Positions 35,365 to 45,639 of a stretch of DNA of 64,000 bases are shown here, one piece after another. The notes under the pieces were generated by a model. The model had not been told where the DNA came from. It did not search any database and was given only the letters and a program-made list of their open reading frames with translations. The stretch spans positions 372,001 to 436,000 of the forward strand of contig NZ_JANTEZ010000001.1 in assembly GCF_024978135.1 (NCBI RefSeq). The letters are read 5' to 3'. Origin of the DNA: Herbiconiux gentiana. GTDB lineage: Bacteria; Actinomycetota; Actinomycetes; Actinomycetales; Microbacteriaceae. Numbering within the stretch: the first letter of the stretch is position 1; every line of letters starts with the position of its first letter. The position numbers were made by a program, and so were the translations under genes.

Positions 35365-36596
35365 TTCAGGAAGTCGGGGACGTCCAGGTCGGCGTCGTCG
35401 TCCTCGGAGGCCGGGTCGAGCGCGACGGCGCCGGTGAGACCGAGGTCGGCCGACGGGGTCGACCAGTGCTGAGCCGGCGCGGGGGCGGCGGCGGGCGACT
35501 CCTCGACGGGCTCGGCCCGCTGGTCGCGACGCAGTCCGCCGGTCGAGGCGGCGGCACCGGCACCCGTGCGCCCGAACGGGTCGACCTCTTCGGCGGCGCC
35601 GACGAAACTGCCGCGGCGCGACTCGACCGCCGGGGTGTTGGCGTTGGGCTCCCCGCCGTCGAACCCGGCGGCGATCACGGTGACCCGCACCTCGTCGCCC
35701 AGGGTGTCGTCGATGACCGCACCGAAGATGATGTTGGCCTCGGGGTGCACCGCGTCCTGCACGAGCTTGGCCGCGTCGTTGATCTCGAAGATGCCGAGGT
35801 TCGAGCCACCCTGGATCGACAGCAGCACACCGTGCGCGCCGTCGATGGACGCCTCGAGCAGCGGCGACGCCACGGCGAGTTCGGCGGCCTTGATGGCGCG
35901 GTCGGCTCCCCTCGACGAACCGATGCCCATGAGCGCGGAGCCCGCGCCCTGCATGACCGACTTCACGTCGGCGAAGTCGAGGTTGATCAGGCCGGGGGTG
36001 GTGATCAGGTCGGTGATGCCCTGCACACCGGCGAGCAGCACCTGGTCGGCCGTCGAGAAGGCCTCGAGCATGCTGATGCCGCGGTCGCTGATCTCGAGCA
36101 GGCGGTCGTTCGGTACGACGATGAGGGTGTCGACCTCGTTCTTCAGCGTGGCGACGCCGTCTTCGGCCTGGGCCGCGCGGCGCTTGCCCTCGAAGCCGAA
36201 CGGCTTCGTGACGACACCGATGGTGAGCGCGCCGATCGACTTCGCGATGCGGGCCACGACGGGCGCGCCACCGGTGCCGGTGCCGCCGCCCTCACCGGCG
36301 GTGACGAAGACCATGTCGGCGCCCGCCAGGGCCTCCTCGATCTCCTCCGCGTGGTCCTCCGCCGCGCGGCGGCCGACCTCGGGGTCGGCGCCGGCGCCGA
36401 GGCCGCGGGTGATCTCGCGGCCGACGTCGAGCTTGACGTCGGCGTCGCTCATCAGGAGCGCCTGCGCATCCGTGTTGATGGCGATGAACTCGACTCCTCG
36501 GAGCCCGAGCTCGATCATGCGGTTGACGGCGTTCACGCCGCCACCGCCGATGCCGACGACCTTGATCACGGCGAGGTAGTTCTGGTTTGAAGTCAC
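35361..36596 (-). CDS. ftsZ: Cell division GTPase FtsZ
   Basis: A 411-residue tubulin homologue. The GTP-binding signature GGGTGTG is at residues 103-109; the T7-loop region [11 protein letters not shown] and the C-terminal peptide DLDVPDFLK, which binds SepF, are intact. A low-complexity linker spans about 318-395. It forms the Z ring. Its GTG follows an AT-rich leader that probably contains dedicated promoters. Confidence 0.98.
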   Translation of the reverse strand: MTSNQNYLAVIKVVGIGGGGVNAVNRMIELGLRGVEFIAINTDAQALLMSDADVKLDVGREITRGLGAGADPEVGRRAAEDHAEEIEEALAGADMVFVTAGEGGGTGTGGAPVVARIAKSIGALTIGVVTKPFGFEGKRRAAQAEDGVATLKNEVDTLIVVPNDRLLEISDRGISMLEAFSTADQVLLAGVQGITDLITTPGLINLDFADVKSVMQGAGSALMGIGSSRGADRAIKAAELAVASPLLEASIDGAHGVLLSIQGGSNLGIFEINDAAKLVQDAVHPEANIIFGAVIDDTLGDEVRVTVIAAGFDGGEPNANTPAVESRRGSFVGAAEEVDPFGRTGAGAAASTGGLRRDQRAEPVEESPAAAPAPAQHWSTPSADLGLTGAVALDPASEDDDADLDVPDFLK

Positions 36597-36727
36597 GTCC
36601 GGCCTCCGCTGGAACCTTAAAGTTCGACTTGAAAGTTAAAGTTATTCCGAGTATGTATTTCCAACGACGACGCTACGGGAGGATGCCGCCGACGGCCGCG
36701 AATCCCGCCGCGTGTCGCGATCGGAGC
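36597..36727 (-). promoter_or_regulatory. AT-rich ftsZ leader with repeated AACTTTAA
   Basis: The 131 bases between ftsQ and ftsZ are strongly AT-rich for this genome: 36601-36660 has 24 G/C in 60. On the coding strand AACTTTAA occurs twice, 19 bases apart (36617-36624 and 36636-36643), with AACTTTC between. This is where ftsZ-specific promoters and a regulator site would be expected. Confidence 0.55.
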
Positions 36728-37795
36728 TCAGCGGATGACGGGACTCTGCGGGCTCGACACGTCGTACTCGACCGGCAGCGACGGGTCTTGGGTCGCGATG
36801 AGCTTCTGCAGGATCTGCGCCTTCAGCTCGGACTCCTCGGCGTCGCCCCAGACCACGCGCTGGCCGGCGCCCGAGAACACCATCGTGACGCTGTCGGGCG
36901 TGGTGCCGCTGATCCGGTCGACCTGGGCGAGCAGGGAGTCGGGCAGGGACATCAGCACGGCGGCCGCGGCCTGGAAGCCCGGGCTGCCGACCTCGGTGCC
37001 GGTGAGGTCGAGCACCGGGAAGCCCGGGATCCGCTCCCCCGACTGCTGCACCACCACGCCGGCGGCGTCGATCAGGTCGAAGCCGGCCGCGGTCTGCAGC
37101 AGGGCGACCGGGCGACGTTCGACGACGCGCACGGCGAGCGTGTCGGGCGGGCGCGCCTCGACCGAATACGACTCGATGTAAGGGAAGGCGGCGAGGTCGC
37201 GCTCGATCGCCCCGTAGTCGACGAGGGCGAGCGGCTTGCCGAGCTGGTCGTCGAGGGCGGTGCCGACCGCCGCGGGGTCGAGGCGGGTGGTGCCCTCGAC
37301 GGCGAGCTGGCGCACAGCCAGCAGCGGCGAGTAGGCGGTGAGCAGCACCACGAGCACGAGCCCGGCGAGCGTGCCGCCCACGATCAGCAGGGTGATGCGG
37401 CGGCGACGCGAGCGCTGTGTGAAGCGCCTCGCCTCCTGGCGCTCGAAGCGGCGCCGGGCGGCGGTGGCCTTGCGCAGCTGCCGTGCGGCGTCCGGCCCGG
37501 ACGGGCGCTTCGACGCCGCGGGCCGAGCAGTGCCGCCTCGCGTTCCGGGCGCGACGGGCGCCGTGGGCACCTTCACGCTGCGGGTGCGCCCGAGCGAACC
37601 GGTGAGGTCCAGCGGCTGGGTGAGGTCCAACGGCTGGGTCTGGTCGATCGCCTGGGTCGGTGCGGTCGCCTGGGTCGGTGCGGTCGCCGCGGTCGGCCGC
37701 GGCGCGCGCGCCGCCCGCTTGGGCCGCTCCGCCGAGGGCTCGGCGGCGGGTGGCGGCGGTGGTGGGGGCGGGGTGATGCCCGGGGGCCGCTTCAC
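36728..37795 (-). CDS. ftsQ: Cell division protein FtsQ with repeat-rich N-terminus
   Basis: A 355-residue protein. The first about 130 residues are cytoplasmic, Pro/Ala/Arg/Thr-rich and include tandem hexapeptides (TAPTQA twice, QPLDLT twice). A transmembrane helix lies at about 152-175, then the POTRA domain ([19 protein letters not shown]) and the FtsQ domain ([27 protein letters not shown]). It links FtsL/FtsB and the septal synthase to the ring. The GTG overlaps the murC stop (GTGA). FtsQ is usually 250-310 residues; the excess is the N-terminus. Confidence 0.93.
   Translation of the reverse strand: MKRPPGITPPPPPPPPAAEPSAERPKRAARAPRPTAATAPTQATAPTQAIDQTQPLDLTQPLDLTGSLGRTRSVKVPTAPVAPGTRGGTARPAASKRPSGPDAARQLRKATAARRRFERQEARRFTQRSRRRRITLLIVGGTLAGLVLVVLLTAYSPLLAVRQLAVEGTTRLDPAAVGTALDDQLGKPLALVDYGAIERDLAAFPYIESYSVEARPPDTLAVRVVERRPVALLQTAAGFDLIDAAGVVVQQSGERIPGFPVLDLTGTEVGSPGFQAAAAVLMSLPDSLLAQVDRISGTTPDSVTMVFSGAGQRVVWGDAEESELKAQILQKLIATQDPSLPVEYDVSSPQSPVIR
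37601..37683 (-). repeat. Two sets of 18-bp tandem repeats in ftsQ
   Basis: An 18-base unit is perfectly doubled at 37648-37683 and another is doubled with one change at 37601-37636. Both keep the frame and code hexapeptides of the cytoplasmic FtsQ tail. Confidence 0.85.
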
Positions 37796-39207
37796 TCTCC
37801 GGCGACGCCCGCGACCGAGCGGGACTCCAGCTGCTCGAGCAGCTGGGGCACGATGAGGTTCACGTCGCCGCAGCCCAGGGTCACCACGAAGTCGCCCGGC
37901 CGGGCGACCTCCGCGAGGTGCTCGGCGGCCCGCTGCCAGTCGTCGACGTAGGCGACCTTCGAGGCGTCGTCGAAGCGCGACGAGACCAGCTCGCCGGTGA
38001 CCCCCGGGATCGGGTCCTCACGGGCGCCGCAGACCTCGAGCACGATCGTGTAGTCGGCGGTGCGCTCGAGCGTCTCGGCGAACTCCCCCGCCATCAGCTT
38101 CGTGCGGCTGTACAGGTGCGGCTGGTGCACGGCGATGATGCGCCCCTCGCCCACGACGGTGCGCGCCGCGGTGAGCGCGGCGTCGACCTCGGTGGGGTGG
38201 TGCGCGTAGTCGTCGTAGACGCTCACGCCGCCGACCGTGCCGTGCAGCTCGAACCGCCGGCCGGTGCCGCCGAACGCGCCCACCGCGGCGACGGCCGCAT
38301 CCGGAGCGAAGCCCAGCCCGACCAGCACGGCCACGGCACCGGCGGCGTTGATGGCGTTGTGGTGACCCGGCACCCGCAGGGCCGCGGGGTAGCTGACGCC
38401 CTCGTAGTCGAGCGTGAAGCGCACCGGGCCGTCGGTCTCGATCGAGTGCACCCGCACGTCGGCGTCGGCGGCCTCGCCGAAGCTCACCACCCGCTGGTGC
38501 GCGAGCCGGCTCTTCACCCGCAGCGCGCCGGCGTCGTCGGAGGAGATCACGACGAGCTCGGACGCGGCGTCGGCGAAGGTGACGAAGGCGTCCTCCACCG
38601 CCTCGACCGACCCGTAGTGGTCGAGGTGGTCGGGGTCGACGTTCGTGATGAGCGCCACGGCCGTGTCGTAGAGCAGGAACGATCCGTCGCTCTCGTCGGC
38701 CTCGACGACGAACAGCTCGCCGCCGCCGAAGGCCGAGCTGGTGCCGAGCTCGGAGATGACCCCGCCGTTGACGAAGCTGGGGTCGGCGTCGAGCCCGATG
38801 AGGCCCGTGACGATCATGCCGGTCGAGGTGGTCTTGCCGTGGGCGCCCGCGACGGCGACGAGGCGCTTGCGGTTGGTCAGCCAGGCGAGGGCCTGCGAGC
38901 GGTGCAGCACGGTCAGCCCGCGCTCCTGCGCGAGCACGTACTCGGGATTGTCGGGCCAGAGGGCGCTCGTGACCACCAGCGTGTCGGCGTCGCCGACGTT
39001 CGCGGCGTCGTGGCCGACCGCCACGGGGATGCCGAGCGCGCGCAGCTTGGCCGCGGTCTTGGAGTCGCTGCGGTCCGAGCCGGTGACGGTCAGGCCCGCG
39101 GCCTGGAACAGCCGGGCGATGCCGCTCATGCCCGCGCCGCCGATGCCCACGAAGTGCACGGCGCCGAGCGTCTCGGGGATGGTGAGGCTGAGGTCGGGCT
39201 TGATCAC
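37792..39207 (-). CDS. murC: UDP-N-acetylmuramate-L-alanine ligase
   Basis: A 471-residue Mur ligase. The N-terminal UDP-binding motif is [12 protein letters not shown] (about 18-29); the ATP loop GAHGKTT is at 121-127; EADESDGSF and DDYAHHPTE are intact. It adds L-Ala to UDP-MurNAc. I use the GTG at 39207 (VIKPDLSL), with AAAGGG upstream; the longer frame to 39309 has no family similarity. Confidence 0.96.
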   Translation of the reverse strand: MIKPDLSLTIPETLGAVHFVGIGGAGMSGIARLFQAAGLTVTGSDRSDSKTAAKLRALGIPVAVGHDAANVGDADTLVVTSALWPDNPEYVLAQERGLTVLHRSQALAWLTNRKRLVAVAGAHGKTTSTGMIVTGLIGLDADPSFVNGGVISELGTSSAFGGGELFVVEADESDGSFLLYDTAVALITNVDPDHLDHYGSVEAVEDAFVTFADAASELVVISSDDAGALRVKSRLAHQRVVSFGEAADADVRVHSIETDGPVRFTLDYEGVSYPAALRVPGHHNAINAAGAVAVLVGLGFAPDAAVAAVGAFGGTGRRFELHGTVGGVSVYDDYAHHPTEVDAALTAARTVVGEGRIIAVHQPHLYSRTKLMAGEFAETLERTADYTIVLEVCGAREDPIPGVTGELVSSRFDDASKVAYVDDWQRAAEHLAEVARPGDFVVTLGCGDVNLIVPQLLEQLESRSVAGVAGE

Positions 39208-39286
39208 GGGTTCATGCCCTTTCTGGTCGGGTGCGGCGGGGTTCTCGGATGCTCGGTGCTGCCGGACATCCGACACAACGTTACGC

Positions 39287-40390
39287 TCACCGGCGCCCGC
39301 CCCCGTCACGCTCGAGTGCGCGCCCGACGAGGTCGGCGACCCGCTCGGCCGCGTCGGGGATGCCGACCGAGCGCGCGGCGGCCGCCATCGCCTCGATCCG
39401 CGTGCGGTCGCCGAGCAGCGGCACCAGCTCCGACGCGATCCGCGCCGGCAGGAACTCCGCGTCGGGGACGATCGTCGCCCCGCCCGCGTTCACGAGGTCG
39501 AGGGCGTTGAAGCGCTGCTCGCCGTTGCCGACGGCGTAGGGCACGAGCAGGGAGGGCACGCCGACCACGGCGAGCTCGGAGACGGTCGATCCGCCGGCCC
39601 GCGAGACCGCGAGATCGGCCGCGGCCAGGGCGAGGTCCATCCGGTCGCAGTAGGCGAGGAAGGTATAGCCCGGCAGCTCCGGGTCGGCGACCTCGGCCTG
39701 GTCTCCGGCGATGTGCAGCACGTTCCAGCCGGCCCCCAGCAGCGCGGGCGCGGAGGCCACCACGGTGGCGTTGATGCGCCGGGCGCCGAGCGACCCTCCG
39801 GTGACGAGCAGGGTCGGCCGGGCCGGGTCGAGCCCGAAAGCGACGGCGGCCTCGGCACGGGCGGCGGAGCGCGCCGCGGGGTCGGCGAGGGCCGTCACCT
39901 CGCGGCGGAGCGGCATGCCGGTGAGTGTCGCGTTCGGCAGGCGGGTCGCGGCGAAGCTGACACCCACGTACGGGCTGAAGCGCGCGCCCAGCACGTTGGC
40001 GAGCCCGGGCTTGGCGTTGCCCTCGTGGATCACGAACGGCACCCGGGCCCGCCGCGCCCCGAGATAGCCGGGGGCCGAGGCGTAGCCGCCGAAGCCGATC
40101 ACGGCATCGACCCCGCGCGCGCGGATGAGGGCGGCGACCTGGGCGATCGTGCGGCGGAGGGCATCCGGGAACCGCAGGGCCGCCCCGTTGGGCCGCCGCG
40201 GGAACGGGAGCTTCGGGATGGTCAGCAGCTCGTAGCCGCGCTCGGGCACGAGCCGGGCCTCGAGGCCCTCGGCGGTGCCGAGCACGAGCACGGTCGCGTC
40301 GGGCTCGCGGCGGCGCAGTTCGTCGGCCGTGGCGAGCAGCGGGTTGACGTGGCCCGCGGTGCCGCCCCCGGCGAGGAGGTACGTGGTCAT
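39287..40390 (-). CDS. murG: Lipid II synthase MurG (GlcNAc transferase)
   Basis: A 367-residue GT28 transferase. [20 protein letters not shown] at the start is the lipid I/UDP-sugar site; [36 protein letters not shown] and [11 protein letters not shown] are the conserved MurG motifs. It adds GlcNAc to lipid I on the cytoplasmic face. The ATG at 40390 overlaps the ftsW stop (ATGA). Confidence 0.97.
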   Translation of the reverse strand: MTTYLLAGGGTAGHVNPLLATADELRRREPDATVLVLGTAEGLEARLVPERGYELLTIPKLPFPRRPNGAALRFPDALRRTIAQVAALIRARGVDAVIGFGGYASAPGYLGARRARVPFVIHEGNAKPGLANVLGARFSPYVGVSFAATRLPNATLTGMPLRREVTALADPAARSAARAEAAVAFGLDPARPTLLVTGGSLGARRINATVVASAPALLGAGWNVLHIAGDQAEVADPELPGYTFLAYCDRMDLALAAADLAVSRAGGSTVSELAVVGVPSLLVPYAVGNGEQRFNALDLVNAGGATIVPDAEFLPARIASELVPLLGDRTRIEAMAAAARSVGIPDAAERVADLVGRALERDGGGRR

Positions 40391-41601
40391 CGCGACCCGG
40401 CCCGCTCGGTCTGCGCGTTCTCCCGCGCGATGGCCAGCACGATGCCGATGGCCGCGAGCGTGGTCAGGAGCGCCGAACCGCCCGAGGAGATCAGCGGCAG
40501 CGGCACACCGAGCACGGGGAGAACCCCGAGCACGACCGCGATGTTCACGAAGGCCTGGCCGATCAGCCACACCATCACGGCCCCGGTGGCCACCCGGGAG
40601 AACATGTCGTTCGACGAGCGGATGATGCGCACGAACGCCACCGCCAGGGCGATGAAGAGCAGCAGCACGACGACCCCGCCGATCAGGCCGAGCTCCTCGC
40701 CGATGATGGCGAAGATGTAGTCGTTGTCGGCGGCCGGTAGCCACGACCACTTGGCCCGCGAGTTGCCGAGTCCGACACCGAAGACGCCGCCGCTCGCGAG
40801 CGCCCACAGCCCGTGCTGGGCCTGCCAGTCGGTGCCCTCGTAGTCGGCTCCGCTGCCGGTGAAGAACGCCATGATGCGTGTGGTGCGGCTCTCGCTCGAG
40901 AAGGCGACGACCACGGCGATGAGGGCTCCCGCGATGACCGGGAGGAAGAGCATCCTGAGCTTGATGCCGGCGTAGAAGAGCGCGCCGAACACGAGGCCCG
41001 CCATGATCATCACGGTGCCGAGGTCGCCGCCGAGGAGCACCAGCAGGATCGCGCCGCCGGCCACCGGCAGGATCGGGATGGCGACGTGGCCCAGCTGGCC
41101 GAGCAGCGGCTCCTTCTTCGCCAGGATCGAGCCCATCCAGATGACGAGGGCGAGCTTCACCAGCTCGGAGGGCTGGAAGTTGAAGCTCCCGATGCCGATC
41201 CAGTTCAGGTTGCCGCCGACCTCGATGCCGAGCGGCGTGAACACCAGGAGCTGCACCCCGACGGCGACGAAGATCGCCACCCAGGCCCAGCGTTTGAAGA
41301 AGCGGATGGGCAGCCGCGAGATGACGAGCATCAGCGGGATGCCGATCAGCGCGAACATGCCCTGCTTCCAGAACACCCCGAAGAAGCCCTGACGCCCGAT
41401 GTAGGAGTCGATCGAGCTCGAGGAGAGCACCATCACGAGACCCAGCAGCACGAGGAACAGGGTGGTGCCGAGCAGCAGGAAGTAATTGCCCGACTCGGCC
41501 GTGAAGACCTGGCCGAGCGAGATGCGGGCCGATCGGGGGCCGTCGGAGACGGGCCGGTCAGTGCTGCGCGGGGGGTTCCTCGTGGGTGTCGTCACCATCA
41601 C
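40387..41601 (-). CDS. ftsW: SEDS peptidoglycan polymerase FtsW
   Basis: About 404 residues and ten transmembrane helices. SEDS signatures: GSFNFQPSELVKLALVIWM, NRAKWSWLPAADNDYIFAIIGEELG (SR substituted by NSRAKWSWLP) and VPLPLISSGGSALLTTLAA. It polymerises lipid II at the septum with FtsI. The start region GTG-ATG-GTG (41601, 41598, 41595) overlaps the murD end by about 40 bases, longer than other overlaps here. Confidence 0.95.
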   Translation of the reverse strand: MMVTTPTRNPPRSTDRPVSDGPRSARISLGQVFTAESGNYFLLLGTTLFLVLLGLVMVLSSSSIDSYIGRQGFFGVFWKQGMFALIGIPLMLVISRLPIRFFKRWAWVAIFVAVGVQLLVFTPLGIEVGGNLNWIGIGSFNFQPSELVKLALVIWMGSILAKKEPLLGQLGHVAIPILPVAGGAILLVLLGGDLGTVMIMAGLVFGALFYAGIKLRMLFLPVIAGALIAVVVAFSSESRTTRIMAFFTGSGADYEGTDWQAQHGLWALASGGVFGVGLGNSRAKWSWLPAADNDYIFAIIGEELGLIGGVVVLLLFIALAVAFVRIIRSSNDMFSRVATGAVMVWLIGQAFVNIAVVLGVLPVLGVPLPLISSGGSALLTTLAAIGIVLAIARENAQTERAGSR

Positions 41602-43093
41602 TGCCTCCCACGTGCTTCTGCACAGCCTCTGCGAACCGGTCGCCGCGGTCGGCGTAGTCCGTGAACTGATCCATCGATGCTGCGGCCGGGGCCAGCAGCA
41701 CGACGTCTCCGGGCTGGGCCGCGCCGGCTGCGAGTGCGACCGCCGCGGTCATCACGTCTTCAGTCTCTTCGTGATCGACCTCGAACAACGGCAGTTCGGG
41801 TGCGTGTCGCCGGATGGACGCGACGACCTCGCGGCGGTCGACGCCGATCACGACGACGGCACGCACCCGGGTGCGGCCCTCGCCGACGGCGGACTGCACG
41901 AGCGGGTCGATGTCGACACCTTTGAGCAGCCCGCCGACGACCCAGACGACCGACTCGTAGGCGCGGATGGACGCGGCTGCGGCGTGCGGGTTGGTGGCCT
42001 TGGAGTCGTCGACCCAGGTCACTCCCCCGGCGCTCACGACGTGCTCGATGCGGTGCCGGTCGAGGCTGAAGCCCGCGAGTGCCGCCCGCACCGCCTCGAC
42101 CGAGATGCCGTAGCTGCGCGCCAGCGCCGCGGCGGCGAGCACGTCGGCGACGGTGTGGGGTGCGCCGAGCCCGCGCAGGGCGAGCTCGTCGACGGTCGCG
42201 ATCTCGAGCGCCGAGTCGCGCCGCTCCTCGAGGAACGCACGGTCGCAGAGGATGCCGTCGACGATGCCGAAGTCGCTCGGGCCCGGCACCCCGAGCCCGA
42301 AACCGATGGCCCGGGCGCCCTCGACGACCTCGGCCTCCTCGACCATGCGCATCGTGAGCTCGTCGGACTTGTTGTAGACGCAGGCCACCTGGGTGGCGGT
42401 GTAGACCCGCGCCTTGGCGGCGGCGTAGGCCTCGAACGAGCCGTGCCAGTCGAGGTGGTCGTCGGCGACGTTCAGCACCACCGAGGCCCAGGGCGACATG
42501 CTCGAGGTGGAGTGCAGCTGGTAGCTCGACAGCTCGACCACGAGCACGTCGAAGCCCTCGGGGTCGCGGATGGCGTCGAGCACGGGGATGCCGATGTTGC
42601 CGCAGGGCGCGACGCGGTGGCCGGCGGCCAGCAGCATCGACGCGGTGAGCTGCACGGTGGTGGTCTTGCCGTTGGTGCCGGTCACGGCGATCCAGTCGGC
42701 GGGGCGCCCGGTCTGCGGGTTCACGACCTTGTCGCGCAGGCGCCAGGCCAGCTCGACGTCGCCCCAGACCGGGATGCCGCGGGCCTCGGCCCACGCGATC
42801 AGGGCGTCGTCGGGGTGGTAGCCGGGAGACGCCACGACCAGCTCGGGATCGTGTTCGACGAGCGCATCCGGAATCTCACCCGACGGCGCGAGCTCGAGGC
42901 GGGCGCCGATCACGGGAACGAGGTCGGCGTATTCCTTCGCCGCCTTCGCCGCGACGACGAGCACCGACGAGCCGAGCTCGGTGAGCGTGTCGGCCACCGA
43001 GAACCCGGTCATGCCGAGCCCGAGCACGGCGACCCGCAGGCCGCTCCAGTCGGCGTTCCAGCTGGTCAGCCCGTCGAGGCGCTCGGCGCTCAT
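41558..43093 (-). CDS. murD: UDP-MurNAc-L-Ala:D-Glu ligase
   Basis: A 511-residue Mur ligase beginning [30 protein letters not shown] forms the UDP-binding loop; [16 protein letters not shown] is the ATP loop; [13 protein letters not shown] and [13 protein letters not shown] are the substrate-site motifs. The enzyme adds D-Glu. The ATG overlaps the mraY stop (ATGA). It is longer than the usual 440-460 residues, through loops in the middle domain. Confidence 0.96.
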   Translation of the reverse strand: MSAERLDGLTSWNADWSGLRVAVLGLGMTGFSVADTLTELGSSVLVVAAKAAKEYADLVPVIGARLELAPSGEIPDALVEHDPELVVASPGYHPDDALIAWAEARGIPVWGDVELAWRLRDKVVNPQTGRPADWIAVTGTNGKTTTVQLTASMLLAAGHRVAPCGNIGIPVLDAIRDPEGFDVLVVELSSYQLHSTSSMSPWASVVLNVADDHLDWHGSFEAYAAAKARVYTATQVACVYNKSDELTMRMVEEAEVVEGARAIGFGLGVPGPSDFGIVDGILCDRAFLEERRDSALEIATVDELALRGLGAPHTVADVLAAAALARSYGISVEAVRAALAGFSLDRHRIEHVVSAGGVTWVDDSKATNPHAAAASIRAYESVVWVVGGLLKGVDIDPLVQSAVGEGRTRVRAVVVIGVDRREVVASIRRHAPELPLFEVDHEETEDVMTAAVALAAGAAQPGDVVLLAPAAASMDQFTDYADRGDRFAEAVQKHVGGSDGDDTHEEPPAQH

Positions 43094-44184
43094 CGCGACA
43101 GCCATTCGAGGTAGAACGAGCCGACGGCGCCGGCGACGAACAGGCCCGCGATGATCCAGAAGCGCACCACGATGGTGACCTCCGCCCAGCCCTTCATCTC
43201 GAAGTGGTGGTGCAGCGGGCTGGCCCGCCAGATGCGCTTGCCCTTGGTGAGCTTGAAGTAGGTCAGCTGCACCGCCACCTGGCCGGCAACGATCACGAAG
43301 ATGCCGCCGATCAGGATGAGCAGCAGCTCGGTGCGCGACAGGATGGCCAGTGCCGCCAGCGCGCCACCCAGGGCGAGCGAGCCGGTGTCGCCGAGGAAGA
43401 TCTTGGCGGGGTTGGTGTTCCACCAGAGGAAGCCGATCAGCGCGCCGACGATGCTCGCGGCCACGGTCGCGAGGTCGAGCGGGTCGCGCACGTCGTAGCA
43501 CTTGTCGAGCACGTCGAGGTCGAGGGTGGCGTTCGCGCAGGACTGGTTGAACTGCCAGAAGCCGATCACGATGAACGAGCCGATGGCCAGGATGCTCGAG
43601 CCGGGCGCCAGCCCGTCGAGGCCGTCGGTGAGATTCACGCCGTTGGAGGTGGCGATGACCATCACGCAGATCCAGATCACGAACGCGATGGTGCCGATGA
43701 TCAGGCCCCACGACAGGAAGTCGAACGGCAGGTCGCGGATGAACGAGATCTGCGTGGAGGCCGGGGTCTCGCCCTGCGTGTTCGGGAACTGGATGGCGAG
43801 CAGCGCGAACACGACACCCACGATCACCTGGCCGGTGATCTTGGCCCAGGGCGTGAGGCCGAGGCTCCGCTCCTTGTGTACCTTGAGGAAGTCGTCGAGG
43901 AAGCCGACGATGCCGAGCCCTGTCATCAGGAACAGCACCAGGAGCCCCGACATGGTCGGCATCTCCTGCGTGGCCAGCGCCGAGACGAAGTAGCCGAAGA
44001 GCACCGCGAGGATGATCACGATGCCGCCCATGGTGGGCGTGCCGCGCTTGACGTGGTGGGCGTCGGGGGTGTCGACGTTGATGAACTGGCCCCAGGCGAA
44101 GCGCTTGAACAGCCGGATGAACACCGGTGTCAAGAACAGCGAGAACGCCAGGGAGATCGAGGCGGAGGCGAGGAGGGTGATCAC
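43090..44184 (-). CDS. mraY: Phospho-MurNAc-pentapeptide translocase
   Basis: A 364-residue, ten-helix enzyme. Conserved features: [17 protein letters not shown], the Asp pair in [19 protein letters not shown] and the [11 protein letters not shown] loop. It moves phospho-MurNAc-pentapeptide onto undecaprenyl phosphate to form lipid I. The GTG at 44184 (VITLLASAS) overlaps the murF stop (GTGA). Confidence 0.97.
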   Translation of the reverse strand: MITLLASASISLAFSLFLTPVFIRLFKRFAWGQFINVDTPDAHHVKRGTPTMGGIVIILAVLFGYFVSALATQEMPTMSGLLVLFLMTGLGIVGFLDDFLKVHKERSLGLTPWAKITGQVIVGVVFALLAIQFPNTQGETPASTQISFIRDLPFDFLSWGLIIGTIAFVIWICVMVIATSNGVNLTDGLDGLAPGSSILAIGSFIVIGFWQFNQSCANATLDLDVLDKCYDVRDPLDLATVAASIVGALIGFLWWNTNPAKIFLGDTGSLALGGALAALAILSRTELLLILIGGIFVIVAGQVAVQLTYFKLTKGKRIWRASPLHHHFEMKGWAEVTIVVRFWIIAGLFVAGAVGSFYLEWLSR

Positions 44185-45635
44185 GGGGTGACCTCCGCGA
44201 TCCGGTCGCCGAGGAAGCGCAGCCGCGCCGAGTTCGACGACTTCACCAGCACGAGGTCGTCGGGGCGGAGCTCGGCGGCGATCAGCGCGTAGGCCTCGTC
44301 GGCGTCGGCGGCGAAGACGGCCTCGCCGCCCCACGACCCCTCGTGCTCGGCCGCGAGGTGGATGGCGCGCGCGCCCTCGCCCACCACGAAGAGCTTCTCG
44401 ATGTTCAGGCGCACGACCATCCGGCCGATGCGGTCGTGCTCCTCGACGGAGTACGGCCCGAGCTCGCTCATCTCGCCGAGCACGGCGACCGTGCGCTGCC
44501 CGGGGGCGGCGATCTGGGCGAGGGTCTTCAGGGCGGCGGCCATCGAGTCGGGGCTCGCGTTGTAGGCGTCGTTGATGACGGTCGGCCGGCCCTCGCCGCC
44601 GCCCATCACCTCCATCCGCCAGCGCTCAGCGCGCGTGACGGTCTCGAGGGCGGCGACGACGTCGTCGATGCCGACCCCGAGCACGTGGGCGGCCGAGGCC
44701 GCGGCGAGGGCGTTCGTGACGTGGTGCTCGCCGAGCACGGCGAAGCGCACGGGGCGCGACTGCCCGTCGGGCAGGTGCAGCGTGAAGGTGGTGCCCGAGG
44801 CGCTCGCCTCGATCTCGGTGGCGCGCACCTCGGCGTCATCGCCGAGCCCGAACCAGAGCACGCGCGCGCGGGTCTTGTCGGCCATCGAGGCCACCCGGGC
44901 GTCGTCGCGGTTGAGCACGGCGACGTCGCTCTCCTCGAGGTCGATCACCATCTCGGTCTTCGTCTTCAGCGTGGTCTCGATGCCGCCGAACTCGCCGGCG
45001 TGCGCGAGGCCGACCGTGAGCACCACGCCGACGTCGGGCTTGGCCATGCGGATCAGCCGCGTGATCTCGCCCTTGCCGCTCGCCCCCATCTCGGCCACGA
45101 GGAACCGGGTGGTGGGCGTCAGCTTGAGCATGGTGAGCGGGGCGCCCACCTCGTTGTTGAACGAGTCGCGCGGGGCGACCGTCTCGCCGACGCGCTCGAG
45201 CACGGCGCGCAGCAGGTTCTTCGTGGTGGTCTTGCCGTTCGACCCCGTGATGCCCACGACCTTCAGGTCTCCGGATGCGCGGACCCGGCGCACGACGTCG
45301 GTGGCGAAGTGACCCAGCGCGAGCACCGAGTCGTCGACGACGATCTGGGCGACGGCGAGCTGGCGCCCGGCCTCGCGCTCGGAGTCGGCGAAGGCGTGCT
45401 CCACCACGACGAGCGCGGCACCCGCCTCGACGGCGGCAGCGACGAAGCGGTGGCCGTCGTCGAACTCGCCGCGCTTGGCGACGAAGACGTCGCCCTCGCC
45501 GATCAGCCGGGAGTCGGTGTCGACGGTGCCGTTCACCACCGTCGCCGGGGAGTACCCGGCGTCGGCGGCCGCGTCGGTGATCACGAGTTCGCCCTGGAGC
45601 GCCTCCGCGATCTCGGTCAGTGTGAGATCGAGCAT
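44181..45635 (-). CDS. murF: UDP-MurNAc-tripeptide:D-Ala-D-Ala ligase
   Basis: A 484-residue Mur ligase. [17 protein letters not shown] starts the N-terminal domain; [15 protein letters not shown] is the ATP loop; [16 protein letters not shown] is the MurF hallmark. It adds D-Ala-D-Ala to complete the pentapeptide. The gap to murE is four bases. Confidence 0.97.
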   Translation of the reverse strand: MLDLTLTEIAEALQGELVITDAAADAGYSPATVVNGTVDTDSRLIGEGDVFVAKRGEFDDGHRFVAAAVEAGAALVVVEHAFADSEREAGRQLAVAQIVVDDSVLALGHFATDVVRRVRASGDLKVVGITGSNGKTTTKNLLRAVLERVGETVAPRDSFNNEVGAPLTMLKLTPTTRFLVAEMGASGKGEITRLIRMAKPDVGVVLTVGLAHAGEFGGIETTLKTKTEMVIDLEESDVAVLNRDDARVASMADKTRARVLWFGLGDDAEVRATEIEASASGTTFTLHLPDGQSRPVRFAVLGEHHVTNALAAASAAHVLGVGIDDVVAALETVTRAERWRMEVMGGGEGRPTVINDAYNASPDSMAAALKTLAQIAAPGQRTVAVLGEMSELGPYSVEEHDRIGRMVVRLNIEKLFVVGEGARAIHLAAEHEGSWGGEAVFAADADEAYALIAAELRPDDLVLVKSSNSARLRFLGDRIAEVTP

Positions 45636-45639
45636 GTCG

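Noticed and set aside
41558-41601. The 44-base murD/ftsW overlap as a frameshift
   Set aside because: Both proteins keep their conserved ends; a later start (41598 or 41595) shortens the overlap, and overlaps are general in this cluster.
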